64,000 nt of DNA from Bacteroides faecalis (GTDB lineage Bacteria; Bacteroidota; Bacteroidia; Bacteroidales; Bacteroidaceae), in NCBI RefSeq assembly GCF_003865075.1, contig NZ_BHWB01000017.1, forward strand, positions 1-64,000, read 5' to 3'. Of this stretch, positions 17,050-27,409 are shown in pieces. The notes beneath the pieces are model-generated. The model was not told the origin of the DNA, did not search any database, and saw only the letters and a program-made list of their open reading frames with translations. The translations under genes were made by a program, and so were the position numbers. The first letter of the stretch is position 1, and each line of letters begins with the position of its first letter.

Positions 17050-19857
17050 TTATTTCTCTGTTAAGAACATAGGCCGCAATACCTGCAAATCTATTTCTTG
17101 TTGAGGTTTAAATTTGTCTGAAGCCATATATTCCAAAATGCTCTGTTTAAACTGAGCAGCAGATAATCTGATATCCAAATCTGTATCCAGATCAATGCTA
17201 CAAACCATCAAATTACCCTTACCTACTTTACCTTCAAAAAGCACACCCAGTTTTCGGTTCTTGAACCAGTCATCAATGATATAAACCAATGGTCTGAAAT
17301 CGTGAGAAAAATCATCCATTATCATAGCATTGCAATTTACAGCAAGATCTTTCCATTGAAAATCCGAGTAACCATCGTTCGGGAAAGAAGCAAAGACGTC
17401 ATGTTTAGGATCGCATAAGAAACCTAAAGTCTGAGGAGGAGCATTGTTGGTCCAGGCTGTATTCCAAAAAATAGGAGAAAAGGCAGTTTTAATATCTCCA
17501 CCTTTTTCCGGTGTAACCTTATCATAAGAAAGGAATAACACATTTTCACCTTGATTCAACTTCTCTATGGCTTTATTATCCAGATCATACGTGATATAAG
17601 GCATCTTTTGTATTTCTTTCTTTTCGGAAGGATATACCCATACATGCCAACTGTTAGCGATCTTAGTATTTTCTATATTCACTTTCAATGTCAGCTGAGT
17701 AGGATCAGTGAAAGTATTCAAAGGTAATTCGATGCTACCCACTTCTATCAAGTTTCCTATAGGAAGATCAGTTTTGAAAGAACCTGATTTTACAACATTA
17801 CCCTCCTTTGTTTCAATATTCCACACAACAGTTACATCATTCAAAGGTTTCTCTCCAAAATGAGCAAACTCTATATCTGCTGTCAATTGTTCGTTATTGT
17901 TCCAGATCAGTTTGGACATTCTTGCCAATGGTACGGTTTGATTACAGAAGGTACTAAACTCTTTATCGTCCACATACCCTTTGCTTTCCCAAAAAGGATT
18001 CAGCACTCCCACTAAGGCAGTCCCCTGACCGGGAAAATCATGTAAGTCCAATAGTTGGAATCCGGCAAAGCCTGGAGTCCGCAGAGCAGCTTCTATGTCC
18101 ATTTTATAGCACAAGGTTTGTAAACGACCGGAAGCATACAAATACTTCTCAGCCATATCCCCCAATCCTTTTTCATTTAAGGTTTCTCTAAAGATTTCAA
18201 AATTTTTGGCTTTCAATACACCTGTATATTTATCAATTTCCTTAAAGTCGGGATATACACACCACTGACCAACCTCATGACTTACCGTCGGCATATCTTT
18301 CTCTATGCGTTCTCTAAAGTCATAGTCAGTACGGGGAGTATACACATTCAGAATATTTTCTATACGCCCAATTCCTCCGATACGTGGGTGATCCGTATTA
18401 AAATAATCCGCATCTTTCACTTTAGGCCACCCAGCAGCACTGGTATATAATCTTCTACCGTCAGTCTGTTTCCAATGAACTACGAGATCATTCAAATAAC
18501 TTCCTTGATTATCCCCTCCCGGCTCATTTCCATAAGCCAACAAACAGAAAGACGGATGATTTCCATACTCTTTCACAATGCGGTCACTCTCCTTTTTCAA
18601 CCATTCATCCTGCGGATTGCCATCTCCTACCCAAGTCCATCCACCACACTCAACCTGAAGATATACTCCCATGCTATCAGCTACATGAAATGCAGCAGCA
18701 GGAGGACACCAGGAATGAAAACGAACATGATTCAAACCATAGCTCTTACACGTACTATAGATTTTTGTCCAATATTCATTATCCATTGCCGGATAACCTG
18801 TCTTCGGGAAAATACAGCATTCCAATGTTCCACGAAGGAAAAGAGGCCGACCGTTTATATCAAAACGAGTTCCATTTACGGTAAGATCACGAAATCCGAA
18901 ATTGAGTTCTTTCTCGCTAGCTCCATCTGGAGAAGATAAAACAGCTTGTAACCGATAAACATTCGGAGTAAACTCAGACCATAACTTTACGCTATCTTCC
19001 CATTCAAGGGTGGTTTCTACATAATCACCCGCAGTAGATGCAATCTCTATCTCTTTTTTCAATACCGGACGACCTTCAAAAAGAACTTTCAGTGCCAGAC
19101 GAGAATCTTCAGACTTCCCATTCAAGTAGACTTTAATGTTCGCCTTCTTTGCTTTCGCATCAGGGTACACTTGTATATGATCAATAGCCATAGCGGGAAG
19201 AGTCTTCATATTTATCGTGCCTATCACTCCATTCCAGTTTGACTGAGTGTGATCTGAAACACTATGAGCATTGGAACCGACATCAATGTGCATTCTATTA
19301 TCAACTCTCAAAGTCAATAGATGCTTGCCGGGAGTCAAAGAACTGACTACATATCTATGAGGAACTTGCAAAGCATCCTGATGATCTATTTTCTTTCCGT
19401 CAATATATAATGAAGTCTCCCAATGAGTACGTTCAAATTCAAACTGAATCCGTTTGTTGTTCCATCCTTCCGGTATCTCTATTTCTTTTTGATACCAGGC
19501 AACACCTACATAATGTTTATCAGGATTTAACCAAAACGGCACTTTGACATTTCCCGGTTTCCGATATTTTGCATATTCGGCTGCTTCGTACCATGATTTA
19601 TCATTCACCGACCCTGTCCATCGTGTATGGACACTCACATCATGTCCTTTCCCCTGCTCCTGTAAGGATCCCGGCAACTTAACACGTTCCGAAAGAGATT
19701 TCGTAGCCCAGTTCTCTTTTTCGCCAACATCATTACTATCCAAAGCAAAATTCCACTCTCCTGCCAAGGAATGAGCCAGATTTTTATTCGTCTGGCAAGC
19801 ATATATTACACACAAAAGAGCTATAAAAACGCTCCAATTTACTATACTTCTTTTCAT
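17050..19857 (-). CDS. GH2 family glycosidase, lipoprotein (paralogue 1)
   Basis: This 935-residue exo-acting beta-glycosidase has a lipoprotein signal peptide (lipobox VIYAC, Cys21). It is followed by the GH2 jelly-roll domain (about 30-215, with GVAWYQKEIEIPEGW), an Ig-like domain and a TIM barrel with the NE motif AYGNEP (acid/base Glu445). The nucleophile is probably Glu528 in TVSHEVGQW. A further 350 residues form C-terminal beta domains. GH2 includes beta-galactosidases, -mannosidases, -glucuronidases and others; the active-site loops do not let me choose. It is the last gene of the PUL, 88 bases after its paralogue, with which it is roughly three quarters identical by eye, so it arose by tandem duplication. 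Confidence 0.88.
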   Translation of the reverse strand: MKRSIVNWSVFIALLCVIYACQTNKNLAHSLAGEWNFALDSNDVGEKENWATKSLSERVKLPGSLQEQGKGHDVSVHTRWTGSVNDKSWYEAAEYAKYRKPGNVKVPFWLNPDKHYVGVAWYQKEIEIPEGWNNKRIQFEFERTHWETSLYIDGKKIDHQDALQVPHRYVVSSLTPGKHLLTLRVDNRMHIDVGSNAHSVSDHTQSNWNGVIGTINMKTLPAMAIDHIQVYPDAKAKKANIKVYLNGKSEDSRLALKVLFEGRPVLKKEIEIASTAGDYVETTLEWEDSVKLWSEFTPNVYRLQAVLSSPDGASEKELNFGFRDLTVNGTRFDINGRPLFLRGTLECCIFPKTGYPAMDNEYWTKIYSTCKSYGLNHVRFHSWCPPAAAFHVADSMGVYLQVECGGWTWVGDGNPQDEWLKKESDRIVKEYGNHPSFCLLAYGNEPGGDNQGSYLNDLVVHWKQTDGRRLYTSAAGWPKVKDADYFNTDHPRIGGIGRIENILNVYTPRTDYDFRERIEKDMPTVSHEVGQWCVYPDFKEIDKYTGVLKAKNFEIFRETLNEKGLGDMAEKYLYASGRLQTLCYKMDIEAALRTPGFAGFQLLDLHDFPGQGTALVGVLNPFWESKGYVDDKEFSTFCNQTVPLARMSKLIWNNNEQLTADIEFAHFGEKPLNDVTVVWNIETKEGNVVKSGSFKTDLPIGNLIEVGSIELPLNTFTDPTQLTLKVNIENTKIANSWHVWVYPSEKKEIQKMPYITYDLDNKAIEKLNQGENVLFLSYDKVTPEKGGDIKTAFSPIFWNTAWTNNAPPQTLGFLCDPKHDVFASFPNDGYSDFQWKDLAVNCNAMIMDDFSHDFRPLVYIIDDWFKNRKLGVLFEGKVGKGNLMVCSIDLDTDLDIRLSAAQFKQSILEYMASDKFKPQQEIDLQVLRPMFLTEK

Positions 19858-19945
19858 GGATTGATTTCTTTTTATTAATTAGGAAACTAATTTAGTACAT
19901 TTCATTTAACTATGTTTGTTTTTCTTCTGATAAATTTCTTTCTTC

Positions 19946-22738
19946 TCATTTAAAAATATTCTTCAATATCTTTACGTCTACCTCATTTTGAGGATTGAAT
20001 TTGTCGGAAGCCATATATTCCAGAATACTTTGTTTAAACTGAACAACAGATAATCTGTTTTCCAGATCGGTATCTAAATCGGCACTACAAACCATCAGAT
20101 TACCTTTACCTACCTTACCTTCAAAGAGCATACCCAGTTTCCGGTTTTCAAACCAATCATCTATGATGTATACCAACGGGCGAAACTCATGTGGAAATTC
20201 ATCCATTATCATGGCATTACATTTCACAGCTAGATCTTTCCATTGAAAATCCGAATAACCATCGTTCGGGAAAGAGGCGAAAGCAGGATGATTCGGATCA
20301 CACAAGAGCCCCAATGTATGAGGAGGAGTATGACCATTCCAGGCTGTATTCCAGAAAACTGGGGTAAACGCAACGCCGATATTTCCTCCCTTTTCCGGAG
20401 CTACTTTTCCATAAGAAAGGAATAATACGTTTTCTCCTCGGTTCAGTCTGTCAATGGCTGCACCATTCAGATCATATGTGATATACGGCATCTTTTCGAT
20501 AGCCTTCTTTTCAGCAGGATATACCCAGACATGCCAATTATTGGTAATCTCCGTATTCTCTATACCAGCTTTCAACGTCAGCTGTGCAGGAGTGGAGAAA
20601 GAATTCAGAGGGCATTCAATACTGCCTGCCTTCATACCACCACCAATCGGAAGATCACATTTGAAAGAACCTGATTTTACAACATCACCTTTCTTATTTT
20701 CAAGACTCCATACCACGTTCACGTCAGTCAATGGGTTCTCTCCATATTGAGCAAATTCAATGTCAGCTTTCAGTGTATCGTTGTTGGTCAATATTTGCTT
20801 AGGCATTCTTGCAAGAGGAACAACTTGGTTACAGAACATACTGTATTCCTTTTCGTCTACGTATCCTTTACTTTCCCAAAAAGGATTCAGTACTCCTACT
20901 AAAGCAGTTCCCTGTCCCGGGAAATCATGCAGGTCGAGCAATTGAAAACCTCCTAACTTCTCTGTTCTCAAAGCCATTTCTATTTCGGCTTTATAACATA
21001 AAGTCTGTAAACGTCCGGAAGCAAACAGGAACTTATCTCCCATGTCTTCCATTCCTGCTTCCTTCAGAGTCTCTCTGAAAATCTCGAAGTTCTTAGCTTT
21101 CAGGAAACCAGTATATTTATCAATCTCTTTAAAGTCAGGATATACACAATATTGGCCTATTTCATGACTTACCGTCGGCATTTCTTTGCCAATAAGTCTC
21201 TGATGATCATAATCTGTGCGGGGAACAGAAGTATTGAGAATGCTATTCATAGCTCCTCCGATACGAGGTATAGGCGTATTAAAATAATCCGCATTATCCA
21301 CATAAGGCCATCCTGCGGCACTTGTGTACAATCTTCTATTGTCTTTTTGTTGCCAATGATCGATCAGACCACGCAAGTAACTTGCCTGTTTACCTCCTGC
21401 CGGTTCGTTCCCGTAACCCATCATACAGAAGGACGGATGGTTTCCGTATTCTTTCAGTATCCGGTCGCCCTCTTTTTTGAACCACTGGTCCTGCATATAG
21501 GCATCGCCTATTAAAGCCCATCCCCCACATTCAACCTGAAGGTATATACCTAAACTATCAGCTACATGGAAAGCAGCGGCAGGTGGACACCAGGAATGGA
21601 AGCGGACATGATTCAAACCATATTTCTTGCAGGTAGAATAGATTTTAGCCCAATAATCGTTGTCCATAGCAGGATAACCGGTCATCGGAAAAATACAGCA
21701 TTCCAATGTTCCACGAAGGAAAGTCGGGCGATCGTTAATTTCGAAATGAGTGCCTGCCGTCTTGAAATCGCGGAATCCAAAATTTACTTCTTTTTCACTA
21801 ACACCGTCTTTTGAATCCAGAACGGCTTGTAGTCGATAAACGTTAGGAGTAAATTCAGACCATAATTTTACATCATTATCCCATACAAGAGTTGTCTCCA
21901 CACAATCCCCATCATCCGGAGTAACTTCTATATCCTTCTTCAGTACAGACTTGCCTTCGAAAAGAACGTTCAATGCCAAACGAGTGTTTTCCGGCTTTCC
22001 ATCCAAATAAACTTTCACGATTGCTTTCGAATCTTTCGCATCAGGATAGATTTGTATATTGTCGATAGAGAAAGAAGAAAGTGCCTGCATATTCATTTTG
22101 CCAATTACTCCATTCCAGTTTGTCTGTGTATGGTCCGAAACACTGTGTGCATTCGAACCTACGTCCACATGCATCCGGTTATCAACTCTTAACGACAATA
22201 AATGCCTTCCGGGAGTCAAAGAGCTGAGTACATATCTGTGAGGAACATGCAGTGTATTCAAATGCCCAATTTTCTTTCCATCCACATAGAGTGAGGTTTC
22301 CCAATGAGTGCGTTCAAATTCAAATTGAACTCTCTTGTTCTTCCATGATTCGGGTATTTCAATCTCTTTCTGATACCATGCGACACCCACGTAATGTTTA
22401 TCGGGAGTTAGCCAAAACGGTACCTTAACATTTCCAGGTTCACGATACTTGGCGTACTCTTCCTCGGTATACCAGGATTTGTCTGCTACATTTCCGGTCC
22501 ATTGGGTATTGACACTTACATCATACCCTTTTCCCTGTTCCTGTAAAGAGCCCGGTAATTTGACCTGTTCTTGGAAAGACTTCATGGCCCAGTTCTCTTT
22601 TTCGCCAACATCAGTACTATCCAGTGCAAAATTCCATTCTCCCGACAAAGAACGATATGTATCGTTTTTCGTCTGGCAAGCGTACACTCCGCATAGCAGG
22701 AGCATAAAAGCACTTATTTTAATCAAACTTCTTTTCAT
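19946..22738 (-). CDS. GH2 family glycosidase, lipoprotein (paralogue 2)
   Basis: This 930-residue protein has the same domain order as the gene downstream. It carries a signal peptide with Cys21, a jelly-roll sugar-binding domain, an Ig-like domain, and a barrel with GYGNEP (Glu445 acid/base) and TVSHEIGQY (Glu526, likely nucleophile). The two copies diverge most where the barrel loops follow QVECGGW (WALIGDAYMQDQW here, WTWVGDGNPQDEW in the other) and just after the acid/base (GNEPAGGKQAS against GNEPGGDNQGS). These loops border the pocket, so linkage or aglycone preference may differ. It lies 24 bases or so after the SGNH gene and is probably co-transcribed with it. Confidence 0.88.
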   Translation of the reverse strand: MKRSLIKISAFMLLLCGVYACQTKNDTYRSLSGEWNFALDSTDVGEKENWAMKSFQEQVKLPGSLQEQGKGYDVSVNTQWTGNVADKSWYTEEEYAKYREPGNVKVPFWLTPDKHYVGVAWYQKEIEIPESWKNKRVQFEFERTHWETSLYVDGKKIGHLNTLHVPHRYVLSSLTPGRHLLSLRVDNRMHVDVGSNAHSVSDHTQTNWNGVIGKMNMQALSSFSIDNIQIYPDAKDSKAIVKVYLDGKPENTRLALNVLFEGKSVLKKDIEVTPDDGDCVETTLVWDNDVKLWSEFTPNVYRLQAVLDSKDGVSEKEVNFGFRDFKTAGTHFEINDRPTFLRGTLECCIFPMTGYPAMDNDYWAKIYSTCKKYGLNHVRFHSWCPPAAAFHVADSLGIYLQVECGGWALIGDAYMQDQWFKKEGDRILKEYGNHPSFCMMGYGNEPAGGKQASYLRGLIDHWQQKDNRRLYTSAAGWPYVDNADYFNTPIPRIGGAMNSILNTSVPRTDYDHQRLIGKEMPTVSHEIGQYCVYPDFKEIDKYTGFLKAKNFEIFRETLKEAGMEDMGDKFLFASGRLQTLCYKAEIEMALRTEKLGGFQLLDLHDFPGQGTALVGVLNPFWESKGYVDEKEYSMFCNQVVPLARMPKQILTNNDTLKADIEFAQYGENPLTDVNVVWSLENKKGDVVKSGSFKCDLPIGGGMKAGSIECPLNSFSTPAQLTLKAGIENTEITNNWHVWVYPAEKKAIEKMPYITYDLNGAAIDRLNRGENVLFLSYGKVAPEKGGNIGVAFTPVFWNTAWNGHTPPHTLGLLCDPNHPAFASFPNDGYSDFQWKDLAVKCNAMIMDEFPHEFRPLVYIIDDWFENRKLGMLFEGKVGKGNLMVCSADLDTDLENRLSVVQFKQSILEYMASDKFNPQNEVDVKILKNIFK

Positions 22739-22762
22739 TGGGATAAATAGTTATGTTATATT

Positions 22763-24295
22763 TTATTTCTTCAATTTTAATGTAACAACCAGTTCTAACC
22801 GACAACCGGCAACATTAGTAAAAGTTCCGACGTATTTTCCTGCTTTCTCTGCACTGAAGTTAAGTACAGATGCATCCCGCCGATCGGAAGTAAAGCCCGC
22901 AGGACCTTCCCAATGCCAGTTACCATTCATGGGATGAGGACCAAAAGTCACATTGTCGCCAGCTTTTAGCTCCATTTCTGTTACTTGCTGCCAACCACTG
23001 CCACTATTAAGATAAGACACAAGGTCAGGACAAACCACCTCTCCTTCTACCTTCACCGTAAAAGTCGTGCTTCTTTGACGACCGTATCTATCGGTACAAG
23101 AAGCTGTATATTCACCACCTTGATTGACCATCACCGGTGACAAGGTAACATCCCGCGTTCCGGCAAAGAAACCATCCGGACCAGTCCAACTCCAACTTAA
23201 CTCACCGATAGCATCGGCCTGTACATCTAAAGTAATAGTTCCCCCCGGATTGACACGAATAAATTTACTTCTTAGCCATTTACCATCCATATCCCTGACA
23301 CTAGATATTAAAATCGGTCCTTCCTCTCCTTTGACAGAAACCAGAAAGTTAGCCACACTTCGATATCCGGCCTCATTGGTATAAATAGCTGTATAAATAC
23401 CTCCCTGTTTTATATTCTCCAGTTTCAATACACGCTCATTAAATGTGAAACCATCCGGTCCCTCCCAACGCCAGCTACCATTTTCAGGAAGTGGGTCAAG
23501 AGTCACAGTTCCTCCTTTTTCAACTATAGCAATACTTTCTTTCTCCACCTCTCCTTTGCTTACAGAAAGGTGAGGTTGTATCACTTGCATCTCTTTTATT
23601 CTCTGAGAAGCTATTTCTGCCATTAATGCAGCTCCCGAATCGTCAGGATGTACATCATCCGGGAATCCCTTATTTGCTCCCAGTAAAGGTTGGTGATAGT
23701 CAATAACTTGAGCCCCTATTTCTTTTGCAATCTGTTTCAAAACTGGAATCAATTCTTCTTCCACCACCTTATTCTGATCGGCTTTTGCCGGACCTAACAA
23801 AGGAGGAGGAAGACAAACATAAATAACCGGATCTTTTCCTCCTTGACGGAATTCATTCACCATTGCCAAATAATCCGACTTAAATTCCTGCTTCAACTTA
23901 TTCCAACGTGATGGATGAGCATCATTCGTTCCTAAAGCAATAATCAGAATTTGCGGATTGGCTTCTTTAGCTCTTTTAAAATTGGAAGTAGCCCAATAAG
24001 GAGCCTCACTGTTTTTAAACATAGTAGTTCCGCTGACTCCACAGTTAAATACTGCATAGCCGTTTCCCAGCAGTTTATTGGTTTGAGCGGGCCATGCTTT
24101 TTCCTGACTTGTGTTTCCGTAGCCTTCGGTAATGCTGTTACCCACACAAACAACTCTTACCGGTGGGAGTTGTTTCACCACTGTTCTTGCTGCCGGAGCA
24201 GATACCTCACCCTCCATACTCCCATTTTCATTCTTACCACATGCCGTAAGAGAAAGAAAAAAGGCAAAACCTAATAATAAAATTATTCTTTTCAT
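22763..24295 (-). CDS. SGNH/GDSL hydrolase with three Ig-like repeats, lipoprotein
   Basis: This 510-residue lipoprotein (lipobox LTAC, Cys19) has two parts. Residues 45-245 are an SGNH esterase: block I VGNSITEGYG (Ser54; GNS in place of GDS), an oxyanion Gly in FNCGVSG, block III ALGTNDAH and block V DDVHPDD with the catalytic Asp/His. Three repeats of about 80-90 residues follow, each with W-x-W-x-GP-x-GF and a GGxYTA/GKYVGTFTN strand, typical of Ig-like modules. It probably removes acetyl or similar esters from the PUL's glycan, which is inference. The frame opens at a TTG (24316), but the ATG at 24295 gives the proper signal peptide. Confidence 0.85.
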   Translation of the reverse strand: MKRIILLLGFAFFLSLTACGKNENGSMEGEVSAPAARTVVKQLPPVRVVCVGNSITEGYGNTSQEKAWPAQTNKLLGNGYAVFNCGVSGTTMFKNSEAPYWATSNFKRAKEANPQILIIALGTNDAHPSRWNKLKQEFKSDYLAMVNEFRQGGKDPVIYVCLPPPLLGPAKADQNKVVEEELIPVLKQIAKEIGAQVIDYHQPLLGANKGFPDDVHPDDSGAALMAEIASQRIKEMQVIQPHLSVSKGEVEKESIAIVEKGGTVTLDPLPENGSWRWEGPDGFTFNERVLKLENIKQGGIYTAIYTNEAGYRSVANFLVSVKGEEGPILISSVRDMDGKWLRSKFIRVNPGGTITLDVQADAIGELSWSWTGPDGFFAGTRDVTLSPVMVNQGGEYTASCTDRYGRQRSTTFTVKVEGEVVCPDLVSYLNSGSGWQQVTEMELKAGDNVTFGPHPMNGNWHWEGPAGFTSDRRDASVLNFSAEKAGKYVGTFTNVAGCRLELVVTLKLKK

Positions 24296-24398
24296 TTTCA
24301 ATAAAATAACAGTCAATTTTCAGTTGTAAACTTTGGGCTTATCACTTCTCATTTATTCAATTTTCACAAGTATCTTTTCTAATATATAGCCCTATTGA

Positions 24399-24486
24399 GG
24401 AGTATTCAGACCCTATTTCCAGACTATTAATAACTGACAAATAGACTATTAATACCTGTCAAATAGCCCATTAATACTCTACAAAC
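24399..24486. repeat. Four 22-base tandem repeats in the gap inside the PUL
   Basis: Units at 24399-24420, 24421-24442, 24443-24464 and 24465-24486. The middle two differ at two positions only. All share GA/GC-x-x-ATT-x-A in register. The 338-base gap 24317-24654, between GH76 and the SGNH gene on the same strand, holds nothing else that I recognise, so a secondary promoter or RNA-processing site for SGNH-GH2-GH2 could be here. Confidence 0.8.
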
Positions 24487-24654
24487 ATAGAAATAAAAGC
24501 CTTCTGAAGCACCTAAAACCACTTGCGAAAATTAAATTATATATTTAATACCTATTTATTCAATACCTTTCTATTTACTTAACCTATTTTCCTTCTGTCC
24601 TGAAAGCAACAGGTCACCCATCTATTCAATCTTCCGGACATGCTTCACTCTTCT

Positions 24655-25947
24655 TTATTCCCCGAATGTTCCCATTGGGTTAGTCTCCGGAGTAACCTGA
24701 TTCATCACTACCATACTTACCATTTCCAATGCTGACCATACCTTTCTTTTCAAAGGAGCATCTACAGGTGCATCAGGTGTCCGTACCGCCCATTCATTCC
24801 ATGTAAGATTATCATTATTACGTCTTTTCCAAGAAAGCGTTGCATTGAGTTTCATCCATTCATAATAAGTGATCGGTTTCCGGTCTTTTGTATAAGTAGT
24901 CTCATAATTCCACAAGTTATTTTCATGTACGAAAAGCCCCATACCACGCGAAAATTCAGACTCCCAACTACCATCATAACGGTGAGCAGACATTATTCCT
25001 TCATTAGTTACACACTCCGTCATCACATATTTGATACATTGTTTGGCAGTTTCGGCATAAATAGGCTCTTTAGTAATCTGATATAATGCATTACATGCTT
25101 CGACAAAAGCCCCTATATTATATACATTGTACGAATTGGTCAGTTTTCCGGGTTCAGGACCGGAAATATTTTCATCAACTCCTCCCGTAGGCTGATACAA
25201 ATGTGTATAAAGCCATTCAAAGAGTTCTTTGGCTCTTTGCAGGTATATTTCTTTACCGGTTGCTTCATAGAGGTAGCAAGCCATGGATACAGCAGGATTA
25301 TTGCTCAAACCGGACTTACTCTCTTTATTAACGCTCCACCAGAGTCCCCCTCCATAGGTATTGTCATAGGCCTGCTTATAGAGATGATTCCAATCCCATT
25401 CTGCCTGTTCCAAGAAACGGGGTTCACCGGTAATCTGATACCCACGAATAAATGCTAATCCGGCCCAAAGTAGGTCATCAGTAAAGATGTTCCACGTCCA
25501 GTCGTGCGTATCGTTTGTTGCAGGATTCTTTTCGTGTTCCAAAAAAGAATAAAGTAATTCCGATAGCAATGGCTTTACAGATTCGTCCCCCACACATTGA
25601 TAACGGTCTTCCACCATCAATATAATCAATGCATGATTCCAATAATAAGACCAGTCTTTAGTTCCCTGCTGATGACGATAGTAGATTCTTCCATCCTTGC
25701 TGTTCAGACGATCCAGAAGAAAAGCCCTGTTATAATAACAGAAAGCACTATCTGCCAAAGTAGGAGGAATTTCTTCGGTTCCCCACCATTTCGGATCAAC
25801 CGGTGTTGCCGGTTGCTCTGTGCCTCCACCATTATTTCCACCGCCATTTGGATCCTCATCATCAATAATAGGTTTATCGTCACCTCCGCAGGATATGAAT
25901 AGTGGTATAACAAAACAACTAATCAATAAGCTTTTCAATATATTCAT
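24655..25947 (-). CDS. GH76 alpha-1,6-mannanase-like lipoprotein
   Basis: This 430-residue surface or periplasmic enzyme has lipobox FISC (Cys20) and a Gly/Asn-rich tether (about 30-50) that suggests display on the cell surface. The (alpha/alpha)6 barrel carries the GH76 twin aspartates, Asp157-Asp158, in NIFTDDLLWAGLAF. GGGLWWSVNKESK, NPAVSMACYLYEATG and RGMGLFVHENNLW also fit. GH76 members cleave the alpha-1,6-mannose backbone of yeast-type or bacterial mannans. It is the only clear endo-enzyme of the locus and so the best clue to the substrate. It directly follows the DUF1735 gene in the same operon. Confidence 0.85.
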   Translation of the reverse strand: MNILKSLLISCFVIPLFISCGGDDKPIIDDEDPNGGGNNGGGTEQPATPVDPKWWGTEEIPPTLADSAFCYYNRAFLLDRLNSKDGRIYYRHQQGTKDWSYYWNHALIILMVEDRYQCVGDESVKPLLSELLYSFLEHEKNPATNDTHDWTWNIFTDDLLWAGLAFIRGYQITGEPRFLEQAEWDWNHLYKQAYDNTYGGGLWWSVNKESKSGLSNNPAVSMACYLYEATGKEIYLQRAKELFEWLYTHLYQPTGGVDENISGPEPGKLTNSYNVYNIGAFVEACNALYQITKEPIYAETAKQCIKYVMTECVTNEGIMSAHRYDGSWESEFSRGMGLFVHENNLWNYETTYTKDRKPITYYEWMKLNATLSWKRRNNDNLTWNEWAVRTPDAPVDAPLKRKVWSALEMVSMVVMNQVTPETNPMGTFGE

Positions 25948-26045
25948 ATGACAAATATAATTTGATGAATAAAAGGGAGCACCTTCGATAGATATTCTTT
26001 ATCCCTCTCTCAGGACACTCCCTATTTATGTTATTTACAAGATAA

Positions 26046-27386
26046 TTAGTTTATACCATATAGATAAACTTCAGAAAAGGCTGCACAGTTATTGTTATTG
26101 TTACTTTCTGTAACTTCTATCTTAACATAACGTCCCTTTGTTGGAGTTATACTGAATGTCTGTACAGCATCCTGATTTTCCATTGTAAATGTTCCGACCT
26201 CCTGCCAGGATTCACCCGTATCACTTACATAGAAGTGCCCCAAACGTGCATAGTCATATCCTAACCTACGTTGTAAGGAGATCTGGGTAAACTCGTGCGT
26301 GGTTTCAGTATCAATGACCAAGTCATGTGGTAACGGAGGATATCCATTATCCCATTTAGAATGCCAATAGGTATTGATATTATCATCAAATATATTAGAA
26401 GCTGCACCGTTACCGTTTCCTTCCACCGTTTGTGAACTGGCTACAACAGTCCATCCTGTTCTACTCAGTTGAGTTCCCATGATACGGAATGTCAAAGGAT
26501 AAACATCTTCACCCTCTTTCGGTAAGAATAAAGAGGTATTACTTATTTTAATAGGCAACATATAGTCTCCCGGCTCCAGATTAGCTCCTTCAATAGTCAC
26601 TACCAACGGAGTTTCTGTTGTTCCTTTCGACAATACCATCTGCTCGGCAAATGAATAATGAGCATCCAATAGCTTATATGTAGTTTTATGTTCTGTGTTG
26701 TAATTATTCACATATTCGTCATCTATCGTAAAGCTACAAGTAATATCCCAAGATATATTCTCTACATCAAGTTTAAACAAAGCTTCCTGTGTAAATGTCC
26801 CTACCAGGCCATACTGCTTTGTGATCATACTAACTCTTGTATTAGAGAATTGCACAGCAGGCTTTAGTATCTTTGTAAATTGCAGAAACAGATTGTTTTT
26901 ATCTGTATTGATAGAGTCTACCTCACTCGTAGCATATAAAGGTAATACCCATACTGCAGTAGGGTCTGCCTCCATAGCTGTTTGTACCTTTGTCGGATCC
27001 ACAGACACAATCACATTCTGATATCGATCTTGTGAAGCAAATTCCATATGTGAATTCCCCAATGAATAGGCATCTCCGGGCAAGATTTTATAATTGACGC
27101 CTTCTAATTCACCGTATCGTTCATCTAATTCCTGTTGAGTCAGCACCTTTAAATCCGCAGTAGCAGTGAGTGTTGGTTCACTTCCACTTTTGATAACAGC
27201 ATAAGTAAACGTGTTGTTTTCTCCTGTATCATACAGCGTCAGCTCCTGTTTACCGGTGGTTTGCAAATACAATATCTTATTATATCGCTCCGGTATCTGA
27301 TTTTCAAGGTCATATTCCGAGCTGTTGCAAGCACCCAGAGACACCAAGCACCCTGCAAACATTGATAAGTATACTATCTTTTTCAT
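26046..27386 (-). CDS. DUF1735 / discoidin-domain lipoprotein (surface glycan binding)
   Basis: This 446-residue lipoprotein has lipobox LGAC (Cys20). Two DUF1735 Ig-like domains occupy about 35-300 (NILYLQTTG-like start, YAVIKSG, VTIEGANLEPGDYMLPIKIS). An F5/8 type C (discoidin) domain follows at about 310-446 (TGWTVVASSQTVEGNG, NIFDDNINTYWHSKW, FYVSDTGESWQEVG). Proteins of this layout occupy the SusE/F position of PULs and bind glycan at the cell surface. It lies directly after susD in transcription order. Confidence 0.85.
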   Translation of the reverse strand: MKKIVYLSMFAGCLVSLGACNSSEYDLENQIPERYNKILYLQTTGKQELTLYDTGENNTFTYAVIKSGSEPTLTATADLKVLTQQELDERYGELEGVNYKILPGDAYSLGNSHMEFASQDRYQNVIVSVDPTKVQTAMEADPTAVWVLPLYATSEVDSINTDKNNLFLQFTKILKPAVQFSNTRVSMITKQYGLVGTFTQEALFKLDVENISWDITCSFTIDDEYVNNYNTEHKTTYKLLDAHYSFAEQMVLSKGTTETPLVVTIEGANLEPGDYMLPIKISNTSLFLPKEGEDVYPLTFRIMGTQLSRTGWTVVASSQTVEGNGNGAASNIFDDNINTYWHSKWDNGYPPLPHDLVIDTETTHEFTQISLQRRLGYDYARLGHFYVSDTGESWQEVGTFTMENQDAVQTFSITPTKGRYVKIEVTESNNNNNCAAFSEVYLYGIN

Positions 27387-27409
27387 TTCTATTACTATTA
27401 AGGTTATTA

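Noticed and set aside
18475-18939. 154-codon plus-strand frame within the first GH2 gene
   Set aside because: It is an antisense shadow of the conserved GH2 barrel and has no start signals.
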